This document shows positions 11,636 to 23,556 of a stretch of DNA of 64,000 nucleotides, one piece after another. The DNA is taken from assembly GCF_036785885.1 (NCBI RefSeq), contig NC_092326.1:1860001-1924000 (forward strand), read 5' to 3'. Each line of letters begins with the position of its first letter. Within the stretch, counting starts at the first letter, position 1. Made by a program: the position numbers and the translations under genes. The notes under the pieces were generated by a model. The model worked only from the letters and a program-made list of their open reading frames with translations, ran no database searches and was not told the DNA's origin. This stretch comes from Coffea arabica (Eukaryota > Streptophyta > Magnoliopsida > Gentianales > Rubiaceae).

Positions 11636-13726
11636 CTAATCCAATTGACCTATTTAATTTGTCATCATATAAATTGAATACAGTGAAAAAAATTATGTAT
11701 CATACATTCACCATGGATAAATCTCAGTTACAAACATTTCAGTCAGTGACAAAGCCAAGATTTTTTTCTACATTGGGGCTAAAATTTTTCTAGAGGGGGT
11801 AAAATGGGTACTCTGTTTTTATAATAAAGAAAAGCCATAAAGAGTTAGTGTTTTTATTGAAAAATAAATTTATTTTTATTTCAGCCGATAAATAAATTTG
11901 TTTATGGAAAAATTGGTACTCTGTTCTTATAATGGAAAAAAGCCATAAAGAGCTAATATTTTATTGAAAAATGAATTTTTATATATTTTATCTGCTAAAT
12001 AAATTTGTTTATGGGAAAACATCTTCAAAGAGGTGGCATTTGATGGGAAAATGATACTTTAGGATACCAATGGGTAACAGTTAAAACATAATCACAGATT
12101 TGACATTTTAAATAGTGAAGAATCGGTTCCGTTTGGATTATATATTTTTCGGGATATTTTTTGAAAACAGCCCTATAGTCCTTCGAACATGAACTACAAG
12201 TACTGTACGTATCTGCTATTCTTTTCCCTTTTAGACCATTCCTTTTGACTTATGTGCTTTCTCATAAAACATTTTCATTCATTTTTTTTAAATGCAAAAA
12301 AAATTAATGAAATATGTATAAATCGAAAAAAATACTATTTTAATTGTTGCCACTTTGCTCATATGTTGCAAGACTGATAAGAAAACCATGAAGCGTTGCT
12401 ATTTTTATGAATGATAACTTTTCCAGTAAATGGCCTGCTCTTTATGGCTTTCCTTTATTATATGTCAACGCACCTGCTTTTAACGAGCATTTTATATCTA
12501 ATTTACTTAGTACTGTAGACAATGATATTCAAAAAAAATTTCTATCCCTTTTAGACCAACTATTTTGACTTGTGATTTTTTGTGCTCCGAGAAAAAAGAT
12601 TTTCGCTTACTTTTTTTTACACTGCAAAAGAAAAAAGTAATTTCCCTATAAATTTAAAAAATACTTGTTTATTCACATACGATCAAGTATGTATACAAGT
12701 ATATTAACAGTACTTACTAAGTAACGTACTCAGTTTTAATCATTAACAATACATTTTAGTGTTATTTCAAATAACACTAAAATATGGGCTTCGTATAAGT
12801 TTTTTAAGCATTATACAATATTTTGGCCATAAATTAGTATGTTTTTGTCATTAATCAAATTTACTATGTTATAAGTAAAAATCACTATTTATGTATAAAA
12901 ACATACTTTTACTTCAAATAAACTTACTCCCTCAAAAGTATATTTGAGATATACTATTATAATTTATCTCTTTAAAAAGTATGTTTCATATTACTTGCAA
13001 TTTACCTTTTAGACTGCAAAAGTTACTAATTTATTACGTTAATTTACTATTTTAGATGAGAAATTTACTTCCTTATTTTTACCCATAATCGTATTTAAGT
13101 GGATAGGTTTAACGGGTAATCAAATGGTCGCTAAAATTTTTAGAACCTATTATATCATGTCTAAAACTGTTTTGTTTACCGTAACGATAGTTATGGGACC
13201 ATTTTCCCGGATGCTTAAGCTGAACACTTGAGTACTAAATTTATATATGTATATAAATATAATGAAGGCTTCAATCTCTTTGTGTTTTGCGTTGCTGTGG
13301 AATTACTACGCTTACCTCTGCTCCACTTTTCCTTCTTTCAAGTTATTATCCCCGACACGCGTGACATTTACATTTATTAATTGTTAAAACTTCAGTACCT
13401 TCTTTACGCATATTTTTTTGTCGAAGGCATTTGCAGTATTTTTTCGTTGCTAACGGGTACATTTGCAAATGCATAAATGCCGGTGGCTCTGACCTGCAAT
13501 TACCCTTCCCTGGCCCAACCTACTACATTGGAAAACGGAAGTCCGAACGTTTGTTTTTTTGCTTGTAGCCGCAGACTAAAATTTAATGTTTGCTCTTCAC
13601 GTACTCTTCCATAATTTAACGTCTCCGTTTACACTCCATCAAACTCAAACACGTGTCATACTCTGAGTGGCTGTCTACGGTAGGAATGGTCAAAGGCTTC
13701 CTACCATAAAGGTTTCCAACTTCATC

Positions 13727-14160
13727 TTCACGGTTTCATTATTCAAAGCTAGAAATGAAACCATTCAATGCTATAGGTCACCTAACCATAGGGCAGCATA
13801 GATGCCAACTTTATTCACTTTCATTCTAAATTGGGGATGTTGCTGCGGTATGTTTATTAGTCAAAAAAGAGGTGTGGAAAGGCGGGGCTGAGTGATTGTG
13901 GCCACAAACGGTAGGGAGAGTGTCTTGGATGTGCACGTGTAAAGGGTTGTTGTGACCTGCAACCTGCGTTGAAGGGGATTGTAACTGTAAATGTGAAATG
14001 CGGAGTGCATAAATTAAGCAACTTGAAAAGTGAGAGGGTCGCACACAAAAGTAAGATGTTGAGTGCCTAACTTAAGCAACGTGCAAAGTGAGAGGGTCCT
14101 ACGCAAAAGTAAGGGCAGGCAAAAAGGCGCGAAGCTTGGCGGAGAAGTTAAACACTGTAA
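13727..14160 (+). other. Continuation of duplicated gene flank, no gene
   Basis: The first ~110 bp align with 25895-25985 (shared CATAGGGCAG, TAGATGCCAACTTTATTCAC). Homology fades after about 13835. The rest contains a small direct repeat (GTGAGAGGGTC near 14029 and 14089) and overlapping short minus-strand frames at 13826-14048 that look spurious. Confidence 0.5.
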
Positions 14161-14829
14161 GCATATAAAATGAAGAATTTAATAAATTTAAGCATTAAAT
14201 TTATAATGAATAAATTATGGATTCCAACCTCAGGTGTTAAATTTATAATGAATAAATTATTACTTTATTTTAAATAAAACCTGTAAATCTGGTTTGTTAA
14301 ATTATACCCATAATCATTTATTATACAGGTATATTATGAGTACTTACTAACTAAAGTACTAAGTTTTAATCATTAATAAAACATCTTATCATTATTTCAA
14401 ATAAACTTCCTAATACTACTTTGAGATAAGGTTTAACGTAAAAATTGTACGTGCATTCCAAAACATGGTAAATTTTGATCCTTAATCATTTTTATTGCCA
14501 TGTTATTAGTAAGAATTAGTATTTATGTATAAAAACTTACTGTTATTTGAACTAAAATTACTCTTTTAAAGTAAGTTTGGCATATAAAGTAGTAATCTAT
14601 TTATTTAAAAATTAAGTTTAATATTTATTCAAATTTACCTTTTGAGGTATAAAAGTTACTAATCTATTACGCTTAACTTACTATTTTAGATAGGAAACTT
14701 ACTTCCATAATTTTAGGTGTTATTCTATTTAGGTGAATAGGTCCAACAATAAATCAAATGATCGCTAAAAGTGCAACAACATGTTATACTAGGTAAAAAC
14801 TATTTCGCTACCATAACTATCATTTAGTA
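14161..14829. repeat. Sequence related to MULE arm DNA
   Basis: Blocks such as GAGTACTTACTAACTAAAGT, TTTATGTATAAAAACTTACT and GGTCCAACAATAAATCAAAT recur in diverged form at 12690-13130 and at 17090-17230. I read this as a decayed relative of the foldback element's arm DNA. No gene is seen. Confidence 0.5.
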
Positions 14830-16543
14830 TCTATATCTATATGTATTGCTGAGGGGGTTTTGGATAAGGAGCTTCCAAAATTGTCAAAAGTCTGAATGCT
14901 ATTTTAATAGAATTTTACATTTTTATAATTAAAAAATATTTATCTCTTAAATAATCGTGTAACCGCCCCTACAAATCCTATAATCATACTCATATTTTTT
15001 TTCCACATTTCCCTCGCGTTTTTTCTACTATCCCATAAAATTCAAACTCCTAAACTTTAACTAACGGATAATAACCATCCCTGTAAAATGATATCTACAA
15101 ATTCCAATTCACATCTCACATTTATTACTGACACTTATAATATCACTTATAGTAATAACTAACCGTTAATTTAAGAAATTCGCAACTACGAAAGTCAAAT
15201 ATCCAAAATTTAGAAGCCTGTTTAAATTACAATTTTCACAATTCAACATATCTTATTGTCATAATATATTTTACTCTCACAATCATTCACAAATTATAAA
15301 GGGATTAAAAATAAATAAAATTTTTAATAAAAAATTAATTCAAAGGTAGTTAATTCACACACACACATACACACACACGCATATATATATATATATTCTC
15401 ATAATATAAACTTAAATTATAAAAAATTAGAAGGGCTAACTTTTTTTTACACAAATATTTATGCAATATGAATTAAAATTTTTAAAACTTTGGGAAGAAG
15501 GGACCTATAGCCCCGATTAGCCCCTATTAGTTTGGGAATGTTTGGATAGCAGATTTCTCCAAATAATATTTTGCTTACATCATAAACACATTTTTCAACC
15601 CATCTTTTTATCTCACATAGATCATATCACAAAAAGTGCTATCGTAATTATTTCAAATAATATTTTAAATAACACTCTATCCAAACAAATTTCAATAGTG
15701 TCTTAGTTCCAAACTTGCAAGATTACAAAAGAAAAAATAACTGATCACAAAATGAATTTTACACTATGGTGATCCCACTCAAATATAGTTATTTCACGCA
15801 CACACGCATACATATATACTTATATATATACTCATAATATTAACTAAAATTATAATAAATTTGGAGGGCCAGTTTTATTTTACACAAATATTTATATAAG
15901 ATGAATTAAAATTTTTAAAACTTGGGGAGGAGGGCTATGACCTCCATTAGCCCCCATTGGTTCCATTATTGATTTCAATGGCATCTTAATTTCAAACCTG
16001 CAAAACTACAAAGAAAAAATAATAATTGATCACAAAGCGAATCTCACACCATGGTGATCCCAATGAAATATTTTAAAAAGATTCAGCAAATCACTTCAAA
16101 AAAATACAAGTCTTGCTGAACTTTTTTTGTAGTACGAATTCTTCAAAATTCAATAGAATTAATTAAACCACCAATATTAATTTTCATACTAAATTGATTG
16201 GTATAAAAAATGTTCGCACCTTTGTACAAGATTATCAAATCGAATGCATAATGTTGGTAAGTATTTCATTTCAAAATAAAAAATGCAATTATATTTATTT
16301 CTATCCATATATCATTCATTTTCTAATATAAAATATTATTATTATTTTAAGATGCATCTTCCCCAAAAACACAATTCTTGAATGATTTACAGTTTTTGTC
16401 ATACTTTGAACTATTGTTAGACAAATCTTAAATTTTAATTATGTTGGTATAATTTTTTTAACTTTTTTCAAATTAAAATGGTATAATCTTTTAATTTATT
16501 TTAATAATATAAGCACCGTGCGTAGCACGGATATTCACACTAG
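14830..16543 (+). mobile_element. Non-autonomous Helitron (1714 bp)
   Basis: The 5' end is TCTATATCTATATGTATTG preceded by A. The 3' end has the hairpin CCGTGC-GTA-GCACGG (16516-16530), then ten bases, then CTAG at 16540-16543. A TC start, a short GC-rich hairpin 10-12 bp from a CTRR end and no terminal inverted repeats are the hallmark of Helitrons. The expected host T after CTAG is C here, perhaps mutated. The interior has a CA/TA microsatellite (about 15357-15396) and no Rep/helicase frame, so it needs an autonomous relative. A truncated cousin lies at 11109-11635. Confidence 0.75.
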
Positions 16544-17360
16544 CTGTCCTTGTATGACCGAGCCTGAGAGTTTGAGCATGTTTTGGTTGAATGTTGTAAT
16601 TCAAAATTTGGGGTTTGGAGGGAATAGGTTATATCCATTGTAATCAAAACTCAAACAAATATGGGGATAAACCTGGTTGTCACAACGAACTATACAAATG
16701 TGGGGATAAACCTTAGTTAGTAAGTACTCACAATATACTTGTATAATAAATGATTATAGGTATAATTTAACATTTTTTTGTATTTATATATTTTAAAATA
16801 CTATGAAAAGTAAACTTGTAAAATATGTAATAAAATTTTGTCTTATCATAAGTTTGTAATCATTTTACATTTTTGAAAAGTTTGAAAGTTTGGATAACAA
16901 TAACAACAAATCTTCCTAGTTACATGTAGAATATCACTTGTTTCTATATCACAATTTTTATAATTTAACACCTATGAATATAATAAGATAAAATTATTGT
17001 TTTATAATACGATAAAATTTTATTATTTTATAAGGTTATGTGAAAGGTCAAAATATTTTTCACAGAATATTTGAAAATATATAAGTACAAAAGAATATTA
17101 AATTATACATATAATCATGCATTATACAAGTATGTTACGAGTACTTACTAACTAATGTACTAAGTTTTAATCATTTATAAAATATTTTATTGTTATTTCA
17201 AATAAGCTTCCTAGTATTGATTTGGTATAAGCCATAAAGGATTGACTGATTTGAGTCAGCTGTTTCTATATTAATTTTGATTGTGGTTAACGAACTCAAT
17301 GATTTAGTTCGTCTAACTTAGGTTAGTGGGAAAATAGGTCATAGTTGGCTTGAATAAAAT
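16544..17360. other. AT-rich non-coding stretch with decayed repeat
   Basis: No gene. 16720-16790 and 17090-17230 contain inverted and direct relatives of the arm-type sequence (GAGTACTTACTAACTAATGT, CAAATAAGCTTCCTAGTA). A short direct repeat, AAATGTGGGGATAAACC-like, occurs near 16655 and 16690. Confidence 0.4.
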
Positions 17361-17960
17361 TGTAATAAACCCGTTTTCCAATAAAAAATCAACTCTTTAT
17401 AGCTTTCCTCCATTATAAGAACATAGTATCCCTTTTCCTAAAAAAAAATTATTTATCGGATAAAATAAAAATAAACCCGTTTTTCAATAAAATCCTAACT
17501 TTTTATGCCTTTCCTCTATTATAAGAACAGTGTACCCATTTTGCCATAAACAAATTTATTTATCGAATAAAAAAAATATATTTATCGAAAAAATAAAAAT
17601 AAACCCATTTCTCAATAAAACATCAGCTCTTTATGGCTTTCCTCCCTTATAAGAAAAGAGTATCCATTTTGCCATAAACAAATTTGTTTATCGGATAAAA
17701 TAAAAATATACTCTTTTTTCAATAAAAATCAGTTCTTTATGACTTTCCTCCATTATAAGAATATAGTACCCATTTTCTAAAAAAAAATATTATTTATTGA
17801 ATAAAATAAAAATGAACCCGTTTTTCAATAAAACACCAGCTCTTTATAGTTTTCCTCTATTATAAGAACAGAGTACCCATTTCTTCATAAATAAATTTAT
17901 TTATCGGATGAAAAAATAAATATATTTTTCAATAGAACACTAGTTCTTTATGACTTTCCT
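17361..17960 (+). repeat. Second 107-bp tandem array (forward)
   Basis: Five to six units of the same repeat as at 9450-10615, in the same orientation (GTACCCATTTT, TTTATTTATCG, AATAAACCCGTTTTTC). It ends abruptly at the CACTA terminus at 17966. An inverted array lies on the other side of the CACTA-like segment. Confidence 0.8.
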
Positions 17961-17965
17961 CCGTT

Positions 17966-20335
17966 CACTATAACAAAAAAGGGTATTAGCGACAACAATT
18001 TTAGCAAGAAGTAGAAAGCTTGACGCTATTAAGAGGCTTATAGCAAGAAAAAGGACAATACCTCACCAAAAATTAGAGCCATCATATACTCTGCGAGGGC
18101 AAGGACTTTTCTCGCTTAAAATTCTCGCCAAAAGGAGTGCAGGAAAGCTTCCCTCCAAATACTGATTCTAGTGGACTAAAGTTTCTATGTTATTGGTGAG
18201 AAATCATGGGTGCTTTTTTGTGAAAATTTTAAAATTTTGCTCCTTTCCAATTTTTAGCAGAGCCGCACATTGAAAATTTTTTAACCATTCCTGGCACAGC
18301 ACTTGTTAAGCGTAGCACCACATGAATTCCAAACCTTCCATACTTGCAAGGCTACTTTCCCAAATATTGTTCTCAGATCAGAGCCCTCGAAAGTTCAATC
18401 ACAACCTCCCCTGCACCTTTCTCCTTCTATCTCTCTTTCCCTCTCTATCAATTTCAGTTTACCATAGACATATGGTTCCCCTCTTCCTCTCTAGCATCCA
18501 GATCTGAATTTATACAATCATGGACACACTTTAAAGACCCTTCCGATGCAATGGCAAACTTCAAGGAAAAGCGATGGTGTAGGTTTTTTAAGCAGATATG
18601 TTATTTTCGTCTCTGTTTTGTCAATTGCTTTTTTCTTGAATTTTTGGTCAATTTAACAATCGCAAGATAAACTTTTTGAAATTGTAGGCTTCTACTTCAG
18701 TGGATTAGAGTGAATAGGCATCTCAGTTGGAGTAGAGAAATGGGTCTTACTGGAAGGCAAAATGAAAACGGCCCGTCAAAATTTCAGATCTAAGATTTCA
18801 GGTAGTCTCCAACATATTTTCATACTAGAATTCTTCCTTCCACGATTTGATTTTTCCCCTGCTTTGTCGTATTGCTCAATCTCCTCTCTTTACCACTCTC
18901 GCTTCCATTCCTCCGTACCTCTCGTTGCCCAGCCCTAATTGTCCCCTTTTGTCCCAAACCCCCTGTATCTTACACAATTTTTGAATGCTAAACACTGATT
19001 ATGACGTATTCTAAGATTTAAGCCTTATTTATTCGGTGACTTAACTGAAATTATGGATGATTTTCTACTCCGGTTGGTGATTAGGATTGATGGTGTAGGT
19101 GATTTTGCTTGTCTTTGGACTGGTTTGTGGTGGTTCATCATTATCTATTGTTTTGTGTTTCGGTGTTGTAGGACCATTCGTGAAGCATATTTTTTCCTTT
19201 CCTTTGGGCTAATTCTAATGCTTTCATTGCGTTGCATGTGATTCTCTTAGGTGATGACTTCTCCTCCTCCTGAATGTTTGTGCAAGTTTTAATGCCTTTG
19301 ATCTTTTTGCTTTTTGATGATTTAATTTTTTGTTTATTTCTTAACTAAAGATCTAGTAAATAGAATATAGTTTTTTTTAAGTGAACATACTGGACAAAAA
19401 TAATAAGGATTAGAAAAAAAAAGATCTCATTGGCTATTTGCACCTTGGAAGCCTTGTTGGCAGTAAAATCTAATTCCTTTTTCCAAGTTCATTTCATGCT
19501 TTCCAAGTCCGAATGTTGCGCTTGCTTAGCTACTTCTCAATTTTGAATGAGCTACAATGGGTGAATGCATTTACTATTTTTGTGTTAAAGGAAACAGCCT
19601 TGACGTTACTTTACAATTGGTTTCATGTCAATTGGGGTCATAATGATTTCTTCATCTTAAGTACATGCTACCAACTTGTAGTTTGAAATTCAGTTTACAT
19701 TTTGTACTTGTGGTTAATAAAAGAGATCCTTAGCATTTCTTTTAAAGTCCCTCATTTTCATTTCTTTTCATGCAACAATATGAGGATCAATGTCTTAGTT
19801 GATATATGTAGGCTAATGCAGGTTTAATTTATCTAACTACCAATGTAAATTTCTGTTTAATAATTTTTTTTTCCATTGGACTCTGTAGGTTGATGTTGGA
19901 TTGTAGTAAACTTGGCGATGAAGCTCTTACAAGCTACTTCCATTATGGACTTTGCCAATTAATGCAAACATGATACTCATTGTATATCGGCACAGGGTCT
20001 ATCTTAGCATTTGTTATCCCTAGCAATTTTGGTTGTACATATTAAAGCCTAATTAGGATTTGATTTGAGTATCTTTGTGCTTTGTACTGTTGATAGTATT
20101 GGTTGTAATATATTGTTGCTCGTTTTGTATTTGTAATGACAAATTGGTTTGTTATTTCGTATAATATTTTTGCTATATCTCAATATTGACATTAATGATA
20201 CCTCTTGCTAAAAAAATGGTTGAAAAAAAAGTGGCAACTACAGTCACAAAGCTGCTTTTGGCAACTTTCTTGCAAGAAAATCATTTAGTTCCATTTGATC
20301 GTCTTTGGTAAGGGGTCGATGGTTTCTAATTAAAG
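17966..20335 (+). mobile_element. CACTA-like segment with transcript-like cargo; only the left terminus recognised
   Basis: CACTATAACAAAAAAGGG at 17966 followed by TATTAGCGACAACAA is a typical CACTA (EnSpm) terminus with subterminal repeats. A matching right terminus was not found; candidate subterminal DNA with GGCAACT repeats lies near 20230-20275. The inside has exon-like blocks of higher GC separated by possible GT-AG introns: about 18300-18580, 18689-18800 (after TTGTAG, before AGGTAGTC) and 19890-20050 (after CTGTAG). No frame longer than 108 codons runs through them and I recognise no protein. It may be a captured gene fragment or a non-coding transcript. Confidence 0.5.
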
Positions 20336-20339
20336 AAGT

Positions 20340-20955
20340 TACTTGTTTATGACAAAATGGGCACTCTTTTCTTATAATGGAGAAAAGTCATAAAGAGTTG
20401 GTGTTTTATTGAAAAATGAGTTTATTTTTATTTTATCCGATAAACAAATTCCTTTTTGCTTTCAAAATGGGTACTCTGTTCTTATAATGGAAGAAAGTCA
20501 TAAAAAACTGGTGTTTTATTAAAAAAAGGGTTTATTTTTATTTTATCTGATAAATAAATTTGTTTATGAAAAAATAGGTACTCTGTTCTTAAAATGGAGA
20601 AAAGTTATAAAGAGTTGGTCTTTTATTGAAAAACGGGTTTATTTTTATTTTATCCGATAAATAAATTTATTTATGAGAAAATGGGTACTCTGTTCTTATA
20701 CTGGAGGAAAGCCATAAAGAACTAGTCTTTTATTGAAAAATAGATTTATTTTTATTTTATCTGATAAATATATTTTTTTATGAGAAAATGGGTACTCTAT
20801 TCTTATAATGGAGGAAAGCCATAAAGAGCTGGTCTTTTATTAGAAAATGAATTTATTTTTATTTTATTCGATAAATAAATTTAGTTATAAAAAAATGGGT
20901 ACCCTGTTCTTATAATGGAGGAAAGCCATAAAGAGCTAGTCTTTTATGGGAAAGT
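20340..20955 (-). repeat. Third 107-bp tandem array (inverted)
   Basis: About six units read as the reverse complement of the 9450 array (ATGGGTACTCTGTTCTTATA, TTTATTTTTATTTTATCCGA). With 17361-17960 it forms inverted flanks around the CACTA-like segment, recalling the architecture of the foldback element at 7861-13717. Confidence 0.8.
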
Positions 20956-21730
20956 GATACTTTACACAAAGTGACCACGATTTGGTTTATGAAATAATCC
21001 CAAATAAAAATTTAGAATGAATTTATTTGTTTTGAAAGTTGTATAACGGTCGTTAAAACTCTAGAGATTGGTAAAAAAAATTTTGGGTTGCAAAAAGGCA
21101 GAGCGAAGAAGGAGAAGAATTGAACTTTTTGTCCATTGTAATTGTTTCGTTAAAAATGGCTCTATTCGGTTTTACCCATTTTTTGTTGGGTAAAATCGTT
21201 GGTTCTAACGATCAATTCTTCATTTTCCGTCAATTGTCCTTAATTGGCCAAAATTACAAAATTTTGAGGATGCAATATGTTTGGGGTGAAACTTTGAGGA
21301 TGAAATTGGCCAACCACCCAAACTTTGAGGATGAAAAGTGCATTTTTTCCTATAAGATATTTAATCAAATGTTATTTCTTGTCTTAATTTTAGTTATGAC
21401 TATACTATATATTTATTAAATAGACATACCTTTATAATTAAAGTTAATATTTGATATTTTAGAATGCCATATATTTAAATAGATGAAAATCATTTTGAAC
21501 ATAACATATTCAAATAATTTTATTTGTCAATCATTTTAGCCCTCCCTCCAAGGAAAAAATCTTGGCTTCGTCACTGCCTAGGAGGAAATTGGGGTCTATT
21601 GCTAACAAAAGATTGTGAAAATTTACCTTTATATCCTAATTATTTGGAAAAATCTAATGAACAAATTTTGCAAAAGAAACCTTGTTTCTTACCAACAAAT
21701 TAAGTAACTAATAAAATCACCTTTAATATT
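20956..21730. other. Non-coding stretch with short direct repeats
   Basis: Contains repeated blocks built on AACTTTGAGGATG (near 21290 and 21320) and an open frame at 21120-21419 that starts beside TTGAACTTTTTGTCC. The frame resembles no protein I know and is AT-rich, so I do not call it a gene. Confidence 0.4.
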
Positions 21731-22550
21731 GCTTTAACATATTTAATTTATGTTAAATACAAATTTTACCAGTTTCTCTTTTGTAAAAATATAAGTGTAT
21801 CACTTTTTCAATTTTAGTTACAAACATTTATGTATTCTACATAAATGTAGTGATTCAGAGTAAAATGCCCATAAATAGGTAATATTTTGTTGATGTAATG
21901 CAAAAAAATCCATAAAGAGCTGGAATGTTATGGGCGCAATCTTTTTTACTTTCACATATTTAAAATTTGTTAAATGCAAAATCTACTAGTTTTCCTTTCG
22001 TAAAAGTATAAGTATAATACTTTTTCAATTTTAGTTACAAACATTTATGTATTTTACATAAATGTAATGATTCAGAGTTAAATATCCATAAATAGTTAGT
22101 ATTTTGTTGATGTAATGCAAAAAACTCATAAAGAGCTGGTATGTTATGGGCAAAACTTTTTTACTTTCACATATTTAAAATTTGTTAAATACAAAATTTA
22201 CTAGTTTTCCTTTCGTAAAAATATTAGTGTAACACTTGTTCAATTTTAGTTACAAGCATATATTTATTTTATATAAATATAATGATTCAGAGTAAAATGC
22301 CCATAAATAGCTAGTATTTTGTTGATGGAATGCAAAAAACCATAAAGAGCGGGTATGTTATGGGCAATATGTTTTTTATTTTCACAAAAATTAGTTTATG
22401 TTAAATACAGGACAATCAATTTTCCTTTCGTAAAAATATTAGTGTAACAGTTTTTCAATTTTAGTTACAAATATTTATGTATTTTACATAAATGTAATGA
22501 TTCAGAGTAAAATGCCCATAAATAGATAGTATTTTGTTGATGTAATACCA
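21730..22550 (+). repeat. Tandem repeat of ~215 bp, about 3.7 units
   Basis: Starts of the TTTCCTTTCGTAAAAATAT-type box lie near 21769, 21988, 22202 and 22417 (spacing 214-219). Every unit then carries TTCAATTTTAGTTACAA, TACATAAATGTA, GATTCAGAGTAAAATGCCCA and TATTTTGTTGATG. The first three end in CATAAAGAGC and GTTATGGGC; the last stops after TTGATGTAAT. The TACATAAATGTA block is a perfect palindrome. No coding potential. Confidence 0.85.
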
Positions 22551-23234
22551 ATAATCGGGAGAATCAATTGGAATTCACTGTTCCTCAGCCTTGGACGCTT
22601 TATGTAAAGTAGAGATATTTGTATTCAATTAAATGTGAAACGGGCAACAATCTGTCTTCCCACAAACCCAGTTTTCACAAATGTTAATATTTTACTAATA
22701 TAGCGATTAAAATCAATTTTAATAATTCAAATTTAGTAGATTAGATAAAAGTTGTTAGAAAAGTGAGAAATCAAAAGAAAAATAACTCAAATTTATTAAA
22801 AGTCCAAAAAGGATTCTGTACTTCAGCTATAGAAGTCCTCCAAATGACTAATCAAAATAAATTAGATAATTAAAAAACTTAATATTTCAAATATTTATTT
22901 TCTTAAGTCTCACTTCTTAAAGGCTCTCAACTCCTTATTCATTAATGATCATATGTTGTTTCAAAGCCAAGCATGGCTGTGTTTAGTACTGCTTATGCTT
23001 CCTTTTCGGTGTTTTATTCTTAGGCTCTTTATATTTATGTTAATTGTGTGACACCCTAACACATTTCTAGCTTCTGCAGTACGCAACATTTCCAAGTCCC
23101 GGTTATAGGTTACCACTTGCTTTTGTAGAAATATTCCCTTCTTGGTCCGTATATGTCAGGTTGCAACGTGCTGCCTTCTTTGCCATATGCTTTACTTTCC
23201 ACACCTGTCTTGAATTATCCGATTATACTATAGA
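22551..23234. other. Intergenic, no feature recognised
   Basis: Mixed AT-rich sequence without an open frame or repeat that I could place. It precedes the duplicated flank block. Confidence 0.4.
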
Positions 23235-23431
23235 ATTTACCCTAAATTGGCCCTTCTAATGGCACGGGAATTAAGAGATGGAGAGGGGTCATGATCGGTA
23301 AGTATGCCCGCCCCGTAGGTATATAAATAGGGCAGAGAGAAATGCGGAGTAGGAGTAGGGGTTGCGGGAATTTGTCTCAGTACCATCCCCACCTATAAAT
23401 TAAATTAATTAATTAATGAGTATATCTTATA

Positions 23432-23556
23432 TACACTGACAGTGTATAGACTATCACCATTTGATTCATGACATGTGTGTAAAAGTTGAATTTTAAATTT
23501 AAATTTTACATAGTTGTCATTCATCCAACGTTGATAGTGTATACACTGTCAGTGTA
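23432..23556. mobile_element. MITE of 125 bp with TACACTGACAGTGTATA inverted repeats
   Basis: The left end TACACTGACAGTGTATA and the reverse complement of the right end (TACACTGACAGTGTATA) are perfect 17-bp terminal inverted repeats. Inverted similarity continues inward (GACTATCACC against CACTATCAACG, AAGTTGAATTTTAAATTT on both arms). The homologous site near 26170 lacks it, proving insertion after the duplication. No transposase. Confidence 0.8.

Larger units (their letters stand above)
7861..13717. mobile_element. MULE-like foldback element with arms of about 1.8 kb (5857 bp)
   Basis: The ends GGATACCTTTATGGTAGGAA and the reverse complement of the right end GGAAACCTTTATGGTAGGAA are inverted repeats. 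The inverted homology runs inward for roughly 1.7-1.9 kb per arm: 7900-7950 pairs with 13610-13660, 8040-8110 with 13430-13510, 8330-8470 with 13040-13170, 8940-9080 with 12430-12560, and 9290-9440 with 12020-12220. Flanks GACTTCATC (7852-7860) and AACTTCATC (13718-13726) are a 9-bp target duplication with one mismatch, typical of Mutator-like elements. The homologous DNA at 25840-25900 is uninterrupted and acts as the empty site. No transposase frame is visible. The centre holds the 107-bp tandem array and a Helitron fragment. A transcript through it could fold into a long hairpin. Confidence 0.8.

Noticed and set aside
18344..18670. 108-codon frame as a protein-coding gene
   Set aside because: Crosses a likely splice donor, is Phe/Ser-rich without a domain, and sits in a CACTA-like element. 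Kept only as possible cargo.
21120..21419. 99-codon frame
   Set aside because: AT-rich, contains an internal short repeat (AACTTTGAGGATG), no recognisable similarity, and no splice or promoter context.
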